Shown here: in pieces, positions 40,036 through 48,039 of the stretch
How positions within the stretch are numbered: the stretch's first letter is position 1
Layout: each line of letters opens with the position of its first letter
Assembly (NCBI RefSeq): GCF_000787695.1
Contig: NZ_BBPH01000005.1
Span: 1 to 64,000 of the forward strand
Length of the DNA stretch: 64,000 nucleotides
From: Paracoccus sp. PAMC 22219
GTDB lineage: Bacteria; Pseudomonadota; Alphaproteobacteria; Rhodobacterales; Rhodobacteraceae
Direction of reading: 5' to 3'
Program-made: the position numbers and the translations under genes
Notes under the pieces: generated by a model
Told to the model about the DNA's origin: nothing
The model's input: the letters and a program-made list of their open reading frames with translations, nothing else
Databases searched by the model: none

Positions 40036-41402
40036 GCGCCGCGTCCGATGGCAAAGCTGGCCAGATATCCTTCGGGATCGGCGGGATCGAAGGTCTTGCC
40101 CATGATCTGATGGCTTTTGTAGTTCTCGGCCGGGGCGTCATAGCCCAGATCCTGCATCACGCTGCGGGCGTCGGTGGCCAGATAGACCTGCTCGGCGATG
40201 CCGCGATAGTCGACGTCACCGTCGATATAACCCCACCGCTTCATCTGGGTCAGGATCCAGACGCCCATGGACTGCCACGGAAAGGGGTCGAAATCGATCC
40301 GGTCGGGCACCTGGCGCACCTCTCCCAGCCCGTCGGCGAATGTGCCGGTCAGCACCTGTTCGATCACCGGCACCGGCTGGTTCAGATAGTTGGCGGGCGC
40401 GATGGCCTGGGCGATCTCGGACCGGTTGGCGGGGTCGCTGGCATATTGCGTGGCGTCGATGATGGCGCGCAGCAGGGCGCCATAGGTATTCGGCATCTCG
40501 GTCGCGAACCGGGCGGGTGCCGCGAAGGCGCAGCAGGGATGGCCCTCCCACAGGTCCTTGGTCAGCAGGTGGATGAATCCGATCCCCTCCCACACGGCGC
40601 GCTGGTTGAAGGGGTCGGGCGATAGGAACCCGTCCAGGTTCCCCGCGCGCAGGTTGGCCACCATGTCCGGCGGCGGCACCACGCGGATCTGGATGTCGCG
40701 GTCGGGGTCCAGCCCGTGTTCCGCAACATAGTACCGCAGCAGAAAGTTGTGCATCGAATATTCGAAGGGCACGCCGAAGGTCAGGCCCTTCCACTGTTTC
40801 GGGTCGCGCTTGTCCATGTGGTCGTTCGACAGCACGATGGCCTGGCCGTTGATGTTCTCGACCGCCGGCATGATGAACGGCTGCGCGGTGGACCCGGCGC
40901 CCATGGTCATCGCCAGCGGCATCGGCGTCAGCATGTGGCTGGCGTCGTATTCGCCCGACAGCGACTTGTCGCGCGCCACCGCCCAGCCCGCCGTCTTGAT
41001 CACTGACACGTCCAGACCGTGACGGGCATAGAACCCCATCGGTTCGGCCATGATGATCGGCGTCGCGCAGGTGATGGCGACGAAGCCGATGTTGAGGTTG
41101 GTCTTTTCCAGCGGACCCATCGCGTCCAGCACCGCGGCCTTGGCCTGATCCAGCGGCAGGACCGATGCCAGCGCCGCCGCCATCGTGCCGCCGCCCAGCA
41201 TGCCCATGAAGGACCGCCGCGACACGTCGCTGTGCCCGAACACCGACCGGACGATCGCGCTTTCCACGGCGCGCTCGATCATCGCCTCGGTCGATGCGGG
41301 GGCGGTCTGGGCCACGGTCGCGCAGCGGGTGCAGGCGCACCCCGCGCCGTGGCGCAGGTCGGTCTGGGCCGAGAAGGGATCACCCAGGGCTCTGATCGTC
41401 AT
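40032..41402 (-). CDS. cynA: Nitrate/cyanate-type ABC transporter substrate-binding protein
   Basis: A 456-residue CmpA/NrtA-family binding protein. A twin-arginine motif SRRSFMG (near residue 62) precedes a hydrophobic stretch, so export is by Tat, with a long N-region that contains CACTRC. The mature part has LNIGFVAITCATPIIMAEP, HMLTPMPLAMTMG and NAPDP-like contacts (LSPDPFNQRAVW) typical of the nitrate/cyanate group. GAGG lies before the ATG. First gene of the operon, divergent from the PAS/AAA regulator. Confidence 0.88.
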   Translation of the reverse strand: MTIRALGDPFSAQTDLRHGAGCACTRCATVAQTAPASTEAMIERAVESAIVRSVFGHSDVSRRSFMGMLGGGTMAAALASVLPLDQAKAAVLDAMGPLEKTNLNIGFVAITCATPIIMAEPMGFYARHGLDVSVIKTAGWAVARDKSLSGEYDASHMLTPMPLAMTMGAGSTAQPFIMPAVENINGQAIVLSNDHMDKRDPKQWKGLTFGVPFEYSMHNFLLRYYVAEHGLDPDRDIQIRVVPPPDMVANLRAGNLDGFLSPDPFNQRAVWEGIGFIHLLTKDLWEGHPCCAFAAPARFATEMPNTYGALLRAIIDATQYASDPANRSEIAQAIAPANYLNQPVPVIEQVLTGTFADGLGEVRQVPDRIDFDPFPWQSMGVWILTQMKRWGYIDGDVDYRGIAEQVYLATDARSVMQDLGYDAPAENYKSHQIMGKTFDPADPEGYLASFAIGRGA

Positions 41403-41546
41403 GTCGGACCTCGTTCATTTCGGTTGGGTCCAGTTTGCGGGCGACGGAGGTGTCGGAAAAAGTCTCATGACAAAACTGCCTAAATTTTATTTATTTATTA
41501 ATTTCATATAGATATGGGCTGTCACTACCCGCACAACCTTACGATT

Positions 41547-41563
41547 TTTCGTGAATTACGAAA
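41547..41563. promoter_or_regulatory. Candidate operator in the cynA-regulator intergenic region
   Basis: TTTCGT (41547-41552) and ACGAAA (41558-41563) form a perfect inverted repeat around GAATT. It lies 44 bases before the regulator start and about 145 bases before the divergent cynA start, beside an AT-rich block (41480-41515) that stands out from the GC-rich surroundings. Confidence 0.5.
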
Positions 41564-41606
41564 TGTCGATTGATGGCCCGTGGGCCGCCGCGCGACAGTC
41601 GGTGGC

Positions 41607-43652
41607 ATGAACCACACGCCATCGATCACCCTGCTGGACAGTCTGCCCATGGCCGCCGTGGTCGTGGACACGCGGCGCGACCGCGTCGTCGCGGCCAACC
41701 GGGATGCGGTGCGGCTGCTGGCGCTGCCCCCCGATGCCATGCGCTTTTCCGCGCTGCTGGGTCGCGCCGTGCCGCGGTTCATCGTCTTTGCCGATGAGGT
41801 CGCCCATCGCGGTCACGCCTGGGCGCGCGACATCGCGATGACCGACGGCCACGGGCGTCCGCTGACCGTGGAGTTGCGCGCGACGCCGATGCCGGGCGAT
41901 GCAGACCACCTGCTGATCACCGTGCTGGACCTGGACGAGCTGGACCAACGCGCCGAGGCGACCGAGGCCGCGCGCACCTTTCGGTCGGGGCTTATGGAGT
42001 GGAAGCGGGCGCAGACCTTCTTTGCCGATCTGGAACGGCAGAACCAGCTGATCCTGAATGCGGCGGGCGAGGGGATCTATGGCGTGAACGCTGAAGGCAA
42101 GACGACCTTCCTGAACCGTGCCGCGCAGGAGATGCTGGGCTGGACCGCCGCCGATCTTCTGGGCCACGACATCCATTCGGTGATCCATCACCACCACCTG
42201 AACGGCGAACACTATCCCGCACATGACTGCCCGATCTATCGCAGCTTCCGCTTCGAGCAGGTCCACCGGATCGAGGACGAGGTGTTCTGGCGCAAGGACG
42301 GCCGCCCGATCCGCGTCGAATACGTGTCCACGCCGATCTATGACCACAAGGTGCTGGCCGGGGCGGTGGTGATCTTTCGCGACATCACCGAGCGGTACGA
42401 AAGCCAGCGCCGCCTGCGCGAGGCGCTGGACCAGGTCGATGCGCTGCGCGACCGGCTGGAACAGGAGAACGCCTATCTGCAGGAGGCGATCACCAGCGAA
42501 CGCGCGCATCACGACATCATCGGCGGGTCCGGGGCCACGCGGCAGGTGCTGACGCGCATCGCGCTGGTCGCGCCGACCGATGCGCCGGTGATGATCACCG
42601 GCGAGGCGGGCACCGGCAAGGCGCTGGTGGCGACCGCGATCCACAAGGACAGCCCGCGCCAGCGCCGGCCGCTGATCTCGTTCAAGTGCAGTGCGCATGC
42701 GCCCGACGCGATCGAGACCGAACTGTTCGGCCAGATGCGCAGCCACCTGCTGGGCACGCAGCGCGACCGCCCCGGCAAGCTGGAGCTGGCGCATGGCGGC
42801 ACGCTGTTCCTGGACGATCTGGCCGAGATGCCGCCCGAACTGCAGGGGCGCCTGCTGCACGCGCTGCAGACGGCGCAGGTCACGCGGCTGGGCGACCTGC
42901 GCGCCCGCCCGCTGGACATCCGCGTGATCGCCGCCCTGATCCGCCCCCCCGAGGTCGAGATCGCCGCAGGTCGCCTGCGCGAGGATCTGGCGCTGTTCCT
43001 GAACGTCTTTCCGATCCAGTGCAGCCCGCTCCGCGACCGTCCCGAGGACATTCCGGCGCTGGCCGATCACCTGCTGGGGCTGGCCTGCAAGCGGATGAAC
43101 CGCCCTTGTCCGGTGATCTCGACCCGCACGATGCAGCGTCTGCAGGCCTATGACTGGCCGGGCAACGTGCGGGAATTGGGCAATGTCATCGAACGCGCGG
43201 TGATCCTGTCGACCGGGCACAGCAAGCTGGTGCTGGACATGGGCGACGACGGCCAGCCCGCCGCCACCCCCGGTCGCGCCGTGCTGACCGATTCCCAGAT
43301 GCGCACCCTGGCCCGCGACAACGTGCTGAACGCGATGCGCGAGGCGGGCGGTAAGGTATCGGGCCCCGACGGTGCCGCGGCCCTGTTGGGCGTGCCGGCG
43401 ACGACGCTGTATTCGCGCCTTGCCAAGCTTGGCGTTCTGGATGCCGAATGGGCGGGCACCACCATCCTCGGGCGCTGCACGGGCTGGGTCCTCAAGGCCG
43501 TTGCACCGGCCCTGAGTTTGGTCAGACAGGTACGGGACGCGCACCTGTGCCGGCGATGGTCATGCGGTCTTTCACCCCCTCGGCCCAAGGGCGCAGCAGC
43601 GACATGCGGCGTCGGTCCACGCTTGCAGGTGACGGGTCACGCGCCGGTCTGA
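41607..43652 (+). CDS. PAS-PAS-AAA+-HTH transcriptional regulator lacking GAFTGA
   Basis: A 681-residue regulator with two PAS domains (about residues 8-110 and 135-245), a short coiled coil, an enhancer-binding-type AAA+ domain (about 295-530) and a Fis-type HTH (about 560-610). Walker A is GEAGTGKALVA, Walker B is GGTLFLDDLAEMP. The sigma-54 contact loop GAFTGA is absent, and SHLLGTQRDRPGKLE occupies its place. It probably does not activate sigma-54 RNA polymerase. A tail of about 65 residues with poor codon use follows the HTH. ATG 41607 was chosen over GTG 41580. It is divergent from the cyn operon, its likely target. Confidence 0.85.
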   Translation: MNHTPSITLLDSLPMAAVVVDTRRDRVVAANRDAVRLLALPPDAMRFSALLGRAVPRFIVFADEVAHRGHAWARDIAMTDGHGRPLTVELRATPMPGDADHLLITVLDLDELDQRAEATEAARTFRSGLMEWKRAQTFFADLERQNQLILNAAGEGIYGVNAEGKTTFLNRAAQEMLGWTAADLLGHDIHSVIHHHHLNGEHYPAHDCPIYRSFRFEQVHRIEDEVFWRKDGRPIRVEYVSTPIYDHKVLAGAVVIFRDITERYESQRRLREALDQVDALRDRLEQENAYLQEAITSERAHHDIIGGSGATRQVLTRIALVAPTDAPVMITGEAGTGKALVATAIHKDSPRQRRPLISFKCSAHAPDAIETELFGQMRSHLLGTQRDRPGKLELAHGGTLFLDDLAEMPPELQGRLLHALQTAQVTRLGDLRARPLDIRVIAALIRPPEVEIAAGRLREDLALFLNVFPIQCSPLRDRPEDIPALADHLLGLACKRMNRPCPVISTRTMQRLQAYDWPGNVRELGNVIERAVILSTGHSKLVLDMGDDGQPAATPGRAVLTDSQMRTLARDNVLNAMREAGGKVSGPDGAAALLGVPATTLYSRLAKLGVLDAEWAGTTILGRCTGWVLKAVAPALSLVRQVRDAHLCRRWSCGLSPPRPKGAAATCGVGPRLQVTGHAPV

Positions 43653-43690
43653 CCTTGGGTCGCGACAGATCGGACATGCCCTGACAGGCG

Positions 43691-46171
43691 TCACGGCACC
43701 ATCAGGCGGATGGCGCGCAGCCGCGTCTGGATGTCGGCCCCCGCGATGGTCCCGGTCGCAAGACCGTCTTCCAGCTCGGTCAACCGGTCGCGCAGCGCGG
43801 TCATGCCCAGCAGCGCCACGGACCCGGCCATGCGATGGGCCAGCCGCGCTGCATCCGGCAGGGTCGCGCGGTCGCCTGTCAGGTCATGCAGCCGGGTCAG
43901 GCTGTCGTCAAACTCGGCCAGGATACGGTCCAGCATCCGGTCGGCATGCGCCTCGCCGATATTGCCGGCAAGGTGGCGCCGGGCGGCCTCTCTGGCCGAG
44001 GGCGCGTGCAAAGGGAGCATGAAGCGATCCAGCAGCGGGTCCAGGGTCTGGAACGACAGCGGTTTTGTCAGTGATGCCGACATGCCCGCCGCCTGGAACC
44101 GGTCCTGATCCTCGGTCCGGGCATGGGCGGTCAGGGCGATGATGGGCGTGGCGACGTTCTGACCCCCGGCCCGTATCTCCGACGCGGCGGTGATGCCGTC
44201 CATGCGGGGCATGCTGATGTCCATGAAGATCAGGTCGAACCGCTGCGCCCGCGCGGCATCGACGCCCTGCTGTCCGTCGACCGCCTCGGCGACGTCGCAA
44301 TTGCGGGCGTGCAGCATTTCGCGGACGACCATCCGGTTGACCTCGTTGTCCTCGACCACCAGCACCGCGCGCCGGGGACCGGGGGCGGGGGTCGCGGGGT
44401 CGGTCGGTTCCGCCTCCGGAGATGGCAGGGGCTGGTCGGCCAGCGGTACGGTCAGGATGAAGCAGGCACCCTGGCCGGTCTCGCTTTCCACGCGGATGTC
44501 GCCGTCCATCAGCCGGGTCAGGCGGCGCACGATGCCAAGGCCCAGCCCCGTCCCCTCGACCTTGCGGCGGAACGACGGGTCCAAGGTCACGAATTCCTGA
44601 AAGATGCGCACGTGGTCTTCGGGCGCGATCCCGATGCCGGTATCGCAGACGCTGAATTCGACCACCCCGGCCCGCCGCCGGTCGATGGTGACCGTGATCC
44701 GGCCGTCTTCGGTGAACTTGATGGCGTTGCCGATCAGGTTGACCAGAATCTGCGTCAGGCGCACCGGATCGCCCAGCACCGGGCAGGCCGCATCCCCGAT
44801 CACGCGCGCGGACATCGTGTTCCCGCGCTGTTGCGCCCGCGCATGCAGGGCGTCCAGCAGATCCAGCACCAGCTTGTGCGGGTCAAAGGCGACCTGCTCC
44901 AGCCGCAAGGCCCCGGCGTCGGCGCGCGCGATGTCCAGGACCGAATTGACATGACCCAGCAGCAGCTCTCCGGATTGGGCCATCACGTCGGCATAACGGC
45001 GCTGACGCGGGTTCAGGTCGGTGGTGGACAACAGTTCCAGCGTGCCCAGCAGACCGTTCAGCGGGGTGCGCATCTCGTGGCTCATGACGGTCAGCATCTC
45101 GTCCTTGGCGCGCTCTCCGGCGACGGCGCGGTCGCGAGCGCGGATCAGCTCGTCCGCCTCCTGGACCTGACGGGTGATGTCGCGCACGAAGGCGATCATG
45201 ACCGGACCCCTTTCACTGGGCGCGCGGGCGACCGTGGCCTCGATCGGAAAGATCTCTCCGGACTTGCGCATGGCGGTGGCCTGGATCGGACGGCCTGGAT
45301 CGGTGGCGGGCGTGGACACGTCGGCCAGGAAATCGCGCACCTCTCCGCGGGCGGCCTCGGGGACGATCAGCGTCAGCATGTCGGCGCCCAGGGCCTCCTC
45401 TGCATCATAGCCATAGATGCGTTGCGCCGATTCGTTGAAATCCAGGATGCGGCCGTCGGTATCGGCCACCACGATGGCATCATGCGACGTGGCGATCACC
45501 GTCCGCAGCCGCGCATGGGTGGTGGCGATCCGCGCCGTCTGCCGCCGCGCGCGTTCCGCCATGACCCCCAAGGCCGCGACGACCAGCGTCACCGCCACCA
45601 CCATCAGCCCGACCAGCAACGCCAGGTCGTGAATGGCCGCGGAGACCTGTTCGCGCTGTCGGTCGGATTGCCCCGAGAACAGCCGGACCCCCTCCAGCGA
45701 GGCCGACCGCACCACCGGGCGAAGGGCTGCGACACGTGTCTGCAGCGACGGCAGCGCATCGCGCAGGCGGTCGTCGGGGCCGTCGACCAGCGGGATGATG
45801 GCGTCCAGGACGGCCTCTGTCTGGTCCAGCCTGCGGCGGGCCGGTTCGTCCTGCCGAAGGGTCTGGAACACCCGGCCCGTGGTCAGCGTCCGCATGCGGG
45901 AATAAAGGATGTCGAACCGGGTCCTGACCTCGGCCAGCATCGCGGAGTCGTCGGGCTGCGCGCGGGCATCCGCGACCGAGACAAGCAGGGCTAGCAGCTC
46001 GACCTCGGATTGCGCAAGCGACCACTGGATGCTGTCGGAATTGGCTGTCGCCAGCTGATCGATCTGGCGCCGCGCATCGGCGCTGACCACCCAGACCACG
46101 AACCCGCACACGGCGATCGACGCCGTCAGAACGGCCACCGCAACCTGAAGCCGGGTCCGGATGGCGCTCAT
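43691..46171 (-). CDS. Hybrid sensor histidine kinase with receiver and Hpt domains
   Basis: An 826-residue membrane kinase. Order: TM1 (about 8-30), periplasmic helical region, TM2 (about 183-203), PAS domain (about 225-335), HisKA with VMSHEMRTPLNG (near 365), HATPase with NLIGNAIKF and GTGLGLGI, receiver with LIFMDISMPRMDG (near 660), and a C-terminal Hpt with ARLAHRMAGSVALLG. It has a complete internal phosphorelay, so an external response regulator is expected, and one is encoded at 46901-47512. It overlaps the secreted molybdopterin-fold gene upstream. Confidence 0.9.
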   Translation of the reverse strand: MSAIRTRLQVAVAVLTASIAVCGFVVWVVSADARRQIDQLATANSDSIQWSLAQSEVELLALLVSVADARAQPDDSAMLAEVRTRFDILYSRMRTLTTGRVFQTLRQDEPARRRLDQTEAVLDAIIPLVDGPDDRLRDALPSLQTRVAALRPVVRSASLEGVRLFSGQSDRQREQVSAAIHDLALLVGLMVVAVTLVVAALGVMAERARRQTARIATTHARLRTVIATSHDAIVVADTDGRILDFNESAQRIYGYDAEEALGADMLTLIVPEAARGEVRDFLADVSTPATDPGRPIQATAMRKSGEIFPIEATVARAPSERGPVMIAFVRDITRQVQEADELIRARDRAVAGERAKDEMLTVMSHEMRTPLNGLLGTLELLSTTDLNPRQRRYADVMAQSGELLLGHVNSVLDIARADAGALRLEQVAFDPHKLVLDLLDALHARAQQRGNTMSARVIGDAACPVLGDPVRLTQILVNLIGNAIKFTEDGRITVTIDRRRAGVVEFSVCDTGIGIAPEDHVRIFQEFVTLDPSFRRKVEGTGLGLGIVRRLTRLMDGDIRVESETGQGACFILTVPLADQPLPSPEAEPTDPATPAPGPRRAVLVVEDNEVNRMVVREMLHARNCDVAEAVDGQQGVDAARAQRFDLIFMDISMPRMDGITAASEIRAGGQNVATPIIALTAHARTEDQDRFQAAGMSASLTKPLSFQTLDPLLDRFMLPLHAPSAREAARRHLAGNIGEAHADRMLDRILAEFDDSLTRLHDLTGDRATLPDAARLAHRMAGSVALLGMTALRDRLTELEDGLATGTIAGADIQTRLRAIRLMVP

Positions 46172-46665
46172 GGCACCGGGGCGGTGCTGATGCGGTTCAG
46201 CTGCCAGATGCTGCGGGAATAGATGACCTCTGTCTGGTACTGCCGGTCGGCGTCATAGGGATAGACGATCCACAACGGCCCCTTGTCGCGGACCGACATT
46301 TCGCTGTCGTCGATCAGATAGGCCACCAGGGGCACCTCGGGGCCGATCTCGGCCAAGGGAATGCTGATGGCGTAATCGTTGATGGCGGTCGCTGTCACTT
46401 CGCCGGCGCTGCCTGCGCCGGTTGCGATGCCGGAATCCTCCAGGATGCTGGCCAGCGGGACGCCCGTAAAGCTGTGGACCCCCTCGGTCCAGACGGTCGA
46501 TGTCCGGATCTCCGCCTCGCCCAGGGCCTGCAGCGCGGGCAGGTCATAGCTGCGCGACCCGCCCGGCCCGTCGACGCTGAGCAGAGGCGCGTCCTGCGCA
46601 AGGGCCGGCCCTGCCAAGACCAGGACGGCGGACAGAAACGTACCGCGGACAAATGTGCGAACCAT
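46168..46665 (-). CDS. Secreted molybdopterin-binding-fold protein, probable sensor partner
   Basis: A 165-residue protein with a signal peptide (cleavage after ALAQD). The mature part resembles the oxidoreductase molybdopterin-binding domain: YDLPALQALGEAEI, FTGVPLASIL, and DKGPLWIVYPYD. The cysteine that ligates molybdenum in active enzymes is not visible, since TSTVWTEG stands at that position. It is therefore probably a binding or sensing domain rather than an enzyme. It overlaps the hybrid kinase start (ATGA), which supports a sensory partnership. ATG 46665 was chosen because it gives a normal signal peptide, although the frame is open to 46836. Confidence 0.72.
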   Translation of the reverse strand: MVRTFVRGTFLSAVLVLAGPALAQDAPLLSVDGPGGSRSYDLPALQALGEAEIRTSTVWTEGVHSFTGVPLASILEDSGIATGAGSAGEVTATAINDYAISIPLAEIGPEVPLVAYLIDDSEMSVRDKGPLWIVYPYDADRQYQTEVIYSRSIWQLNRISTAPVP

Positions 46666-46738
46666 GAGGAAATCCCGTTGCAGCGTGGCGATCATGGTCG
46701 GGAATGTCGCATGGACGACAGAGGTGCGCACGAAATCA

Positions 46739-46760
46739 TTCGTATCGAATGCTATACGAA
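46739..46760. promoter_or_regulatory. Perfect inverted repeat, candidate operator
   Basis: TTCGTAT (46739-46745) and ATACGAA (46754-46760) flank an 8-base centre. The repeat lies in the 235-base gap between the divergent kinase-side operon and the LuxR-type regulator gene, well placed for autoregulation of both. Confidence 0.5.
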
Positions 46761-46900
46761 CGGATAGTCCGCCTGTATCCTTTCGGGGATGCGGGCGGGA
46801 CATGCGGATAAGGGCGGATCGTTCGCGAAGGATCATCGGGTATCACGGACCCCGGCAACACAGGCTAGCACGTCTGGTTTGCCGCGTAAGAGGTGAAGTC

Positions 46901-47512
46901 GTGAAAATTTTATTGGCTGATGATCATGATCTGATCCGCGAAACCCTGGTCCTGTACCTGGGCGCGCAGATCGACGCCCAGGTTGTCGAGGTCGGCGATG
47001 TCGCCGGCGCGGAACGGGCGATTGCGCAGGCGGGGGATGTTCCCTTCGACCTGGCGCTGCTGGACTATGACATGCCGGGCATGGACGGGCTGGCGGGACT
47101 GGCCCTGATCCGCGGCCTGATGCATCCGCGCCCCGTCGCGATCCTGTCGGGGACCGCCTCGCGCAGCGTGGCGCGGGACGCGATGGCGGCGGGGGCGCGG
47201 GGCTTTCTGCCCAAGACGATGAACGCGCGGTCGCTGGCCGCGGCGGTGACCTTCATCGCATCCGGAGAGATCTTCGTGCCTTACGGCTATCTGGAGCAGG
47301 ACGATCACGCCCCCGCGGGCGCGTTGACCGCGCGAGAGACCCAGGTGCTGCGCGGTCTGACCGAGGGTCGGTCGAACAAGGATATCGGGCGGCTGCTGGG
47401 CCTGCAGGAGGTCACGGTCAAGCTGCACGTCAAGACCCTGTGCCGCAAGCTGGACGCCAGGAACCGGACGCAGGCCGCGATGATCGCCCGCGACCGCAAG
47501 ATGATCACCTGA
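46901..47512 (+). CDS. LuxR/NarL-type response regulator
   Basis: A 203-residue regulator. The receiver domain starts VKILLADDHDLIRE, with phospho-aspartate in LALLDYDMPGMDG and the lysine in GFLPKTMNA. The C-terminal HTH has LTARETQVLRGLTEG and NKDIGRLLGLQEVTVKLHV. The start is GTG 46901 with AGAGGTG upstream. The first codons (AAA ATT TTA TTG) are unusually AT-rich, which would keep the start unstructured. It is the likely output of the hybrid kinase and the likely activator of the downstream polysaccharide operon. Confidence 0.9.
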   Translation: MKILLADDHDLIRETLVLYLGAQIDAQVVEVGDVAGAERAIAQAGDVPFDLALLDYDMPGMDGLAGLALIRGLMHPRPVAILSGTASRSVARDAMAAGARGFLPKTMNARSLAAAVTFIASGEIFVPYGYLEQDDHAPAGALTARETQVLRGLTEGRSNKDIGRLLGLQEVTVKLHVKTLCRKLDARNRTQAAMIARDRKMIT

Positions 47513-47637
47513 ACTGACGAACGATCCGTTCCGGGTCTGACCCGCCTTGGGCGGGCTGCCCGGTCCTGTCCAGGCCGCACCCATCGGTGCCGGTCGCGGG
47601 CCTTTCCATGCCATCCGAACCAGAAACGGGGCCGCAC

Positions 47638-48039
47638 ATGCGCGACTTGACGATCGACCATCCCGACCATCCCATCGCCGCCGACCGCGGCATGTTCCGC
47701 ATCACCCGCCCCGCCGCGGGCCACAGCTGCGAGATCCACCTGCGGACCGGGCGCCTGACCGCGGCGAACGCCACCGCCTTTCGCGACCAGGTCTATGACC
47801 TGATCGACCGGGGCGAGGATCGGCTGGTCGTCGATCTGGCCGCCGTCGATTTCGTGGACAGCACCGCCATCAGCGCGCTGGTGGGCGTCCTCAAGCGGCT
47901 GGGCATGCGCGGAGAGATCGTGCTGTGCGGCCTGTCGGGCAGCGTCGCGGGCATGTTCCGCATCACCCGCATGGACAAGGTCTTTCCGGTCTTTGCCGAT
48001 TGCGCCGCGGCATCGGCGGCGTTGGGGGGGCGGTCATGA
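47638..48039 (+). CDS. STAS domain anti-sigma factor antagonist-like protein
   Basis: A 133-residue protein with a single STAS domain: LTAANATAFRDQV, then the phosphorylatable serine segment DFVDSTAISALVGVLKR, then GEIVLCGLSG and FRITRMDKVF. Such proteins are switched by serine phosphorylation and bind anti-sigma factors or other partners. No anti-sigma kinase is encoded nearby. It overlaps the DUF3131 gene by ATGA, so it is coupled to the polysaccharide genes. The ATG at 47638 gives a compact domain, and an ATG at 47587 is possible. Confidence 0.85.
   Translation: MRDLTIDHPDHPIAADRGMFRITRPAAGHSCEIHLRTGRLTAANATAFRDQVYDLIDRGEDRLVVDLAAVDFVDSTAISALVGVLKRLGMRGEIVLCGLSGSVAGMFRITRMDKVFPVFADCAAASAALGGRS

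Noticed and set aside
43522..43677. 51-codon minus-strand frame between the AAA+ regulator and the hybrid kinase
   Set aside because: Weak ribosome site and no family resemblance. Kept only as an observation about the regulator's tail, not annotated as a gene.
46739..46760. Resemblance to loxP (TTCGTAT and ATACGAA arms)
   Set aside because: The distance between the arms differs by two bases from loxP, the arms are only 7 bp, and no recombinase is nearby. A regulator site is more likely.
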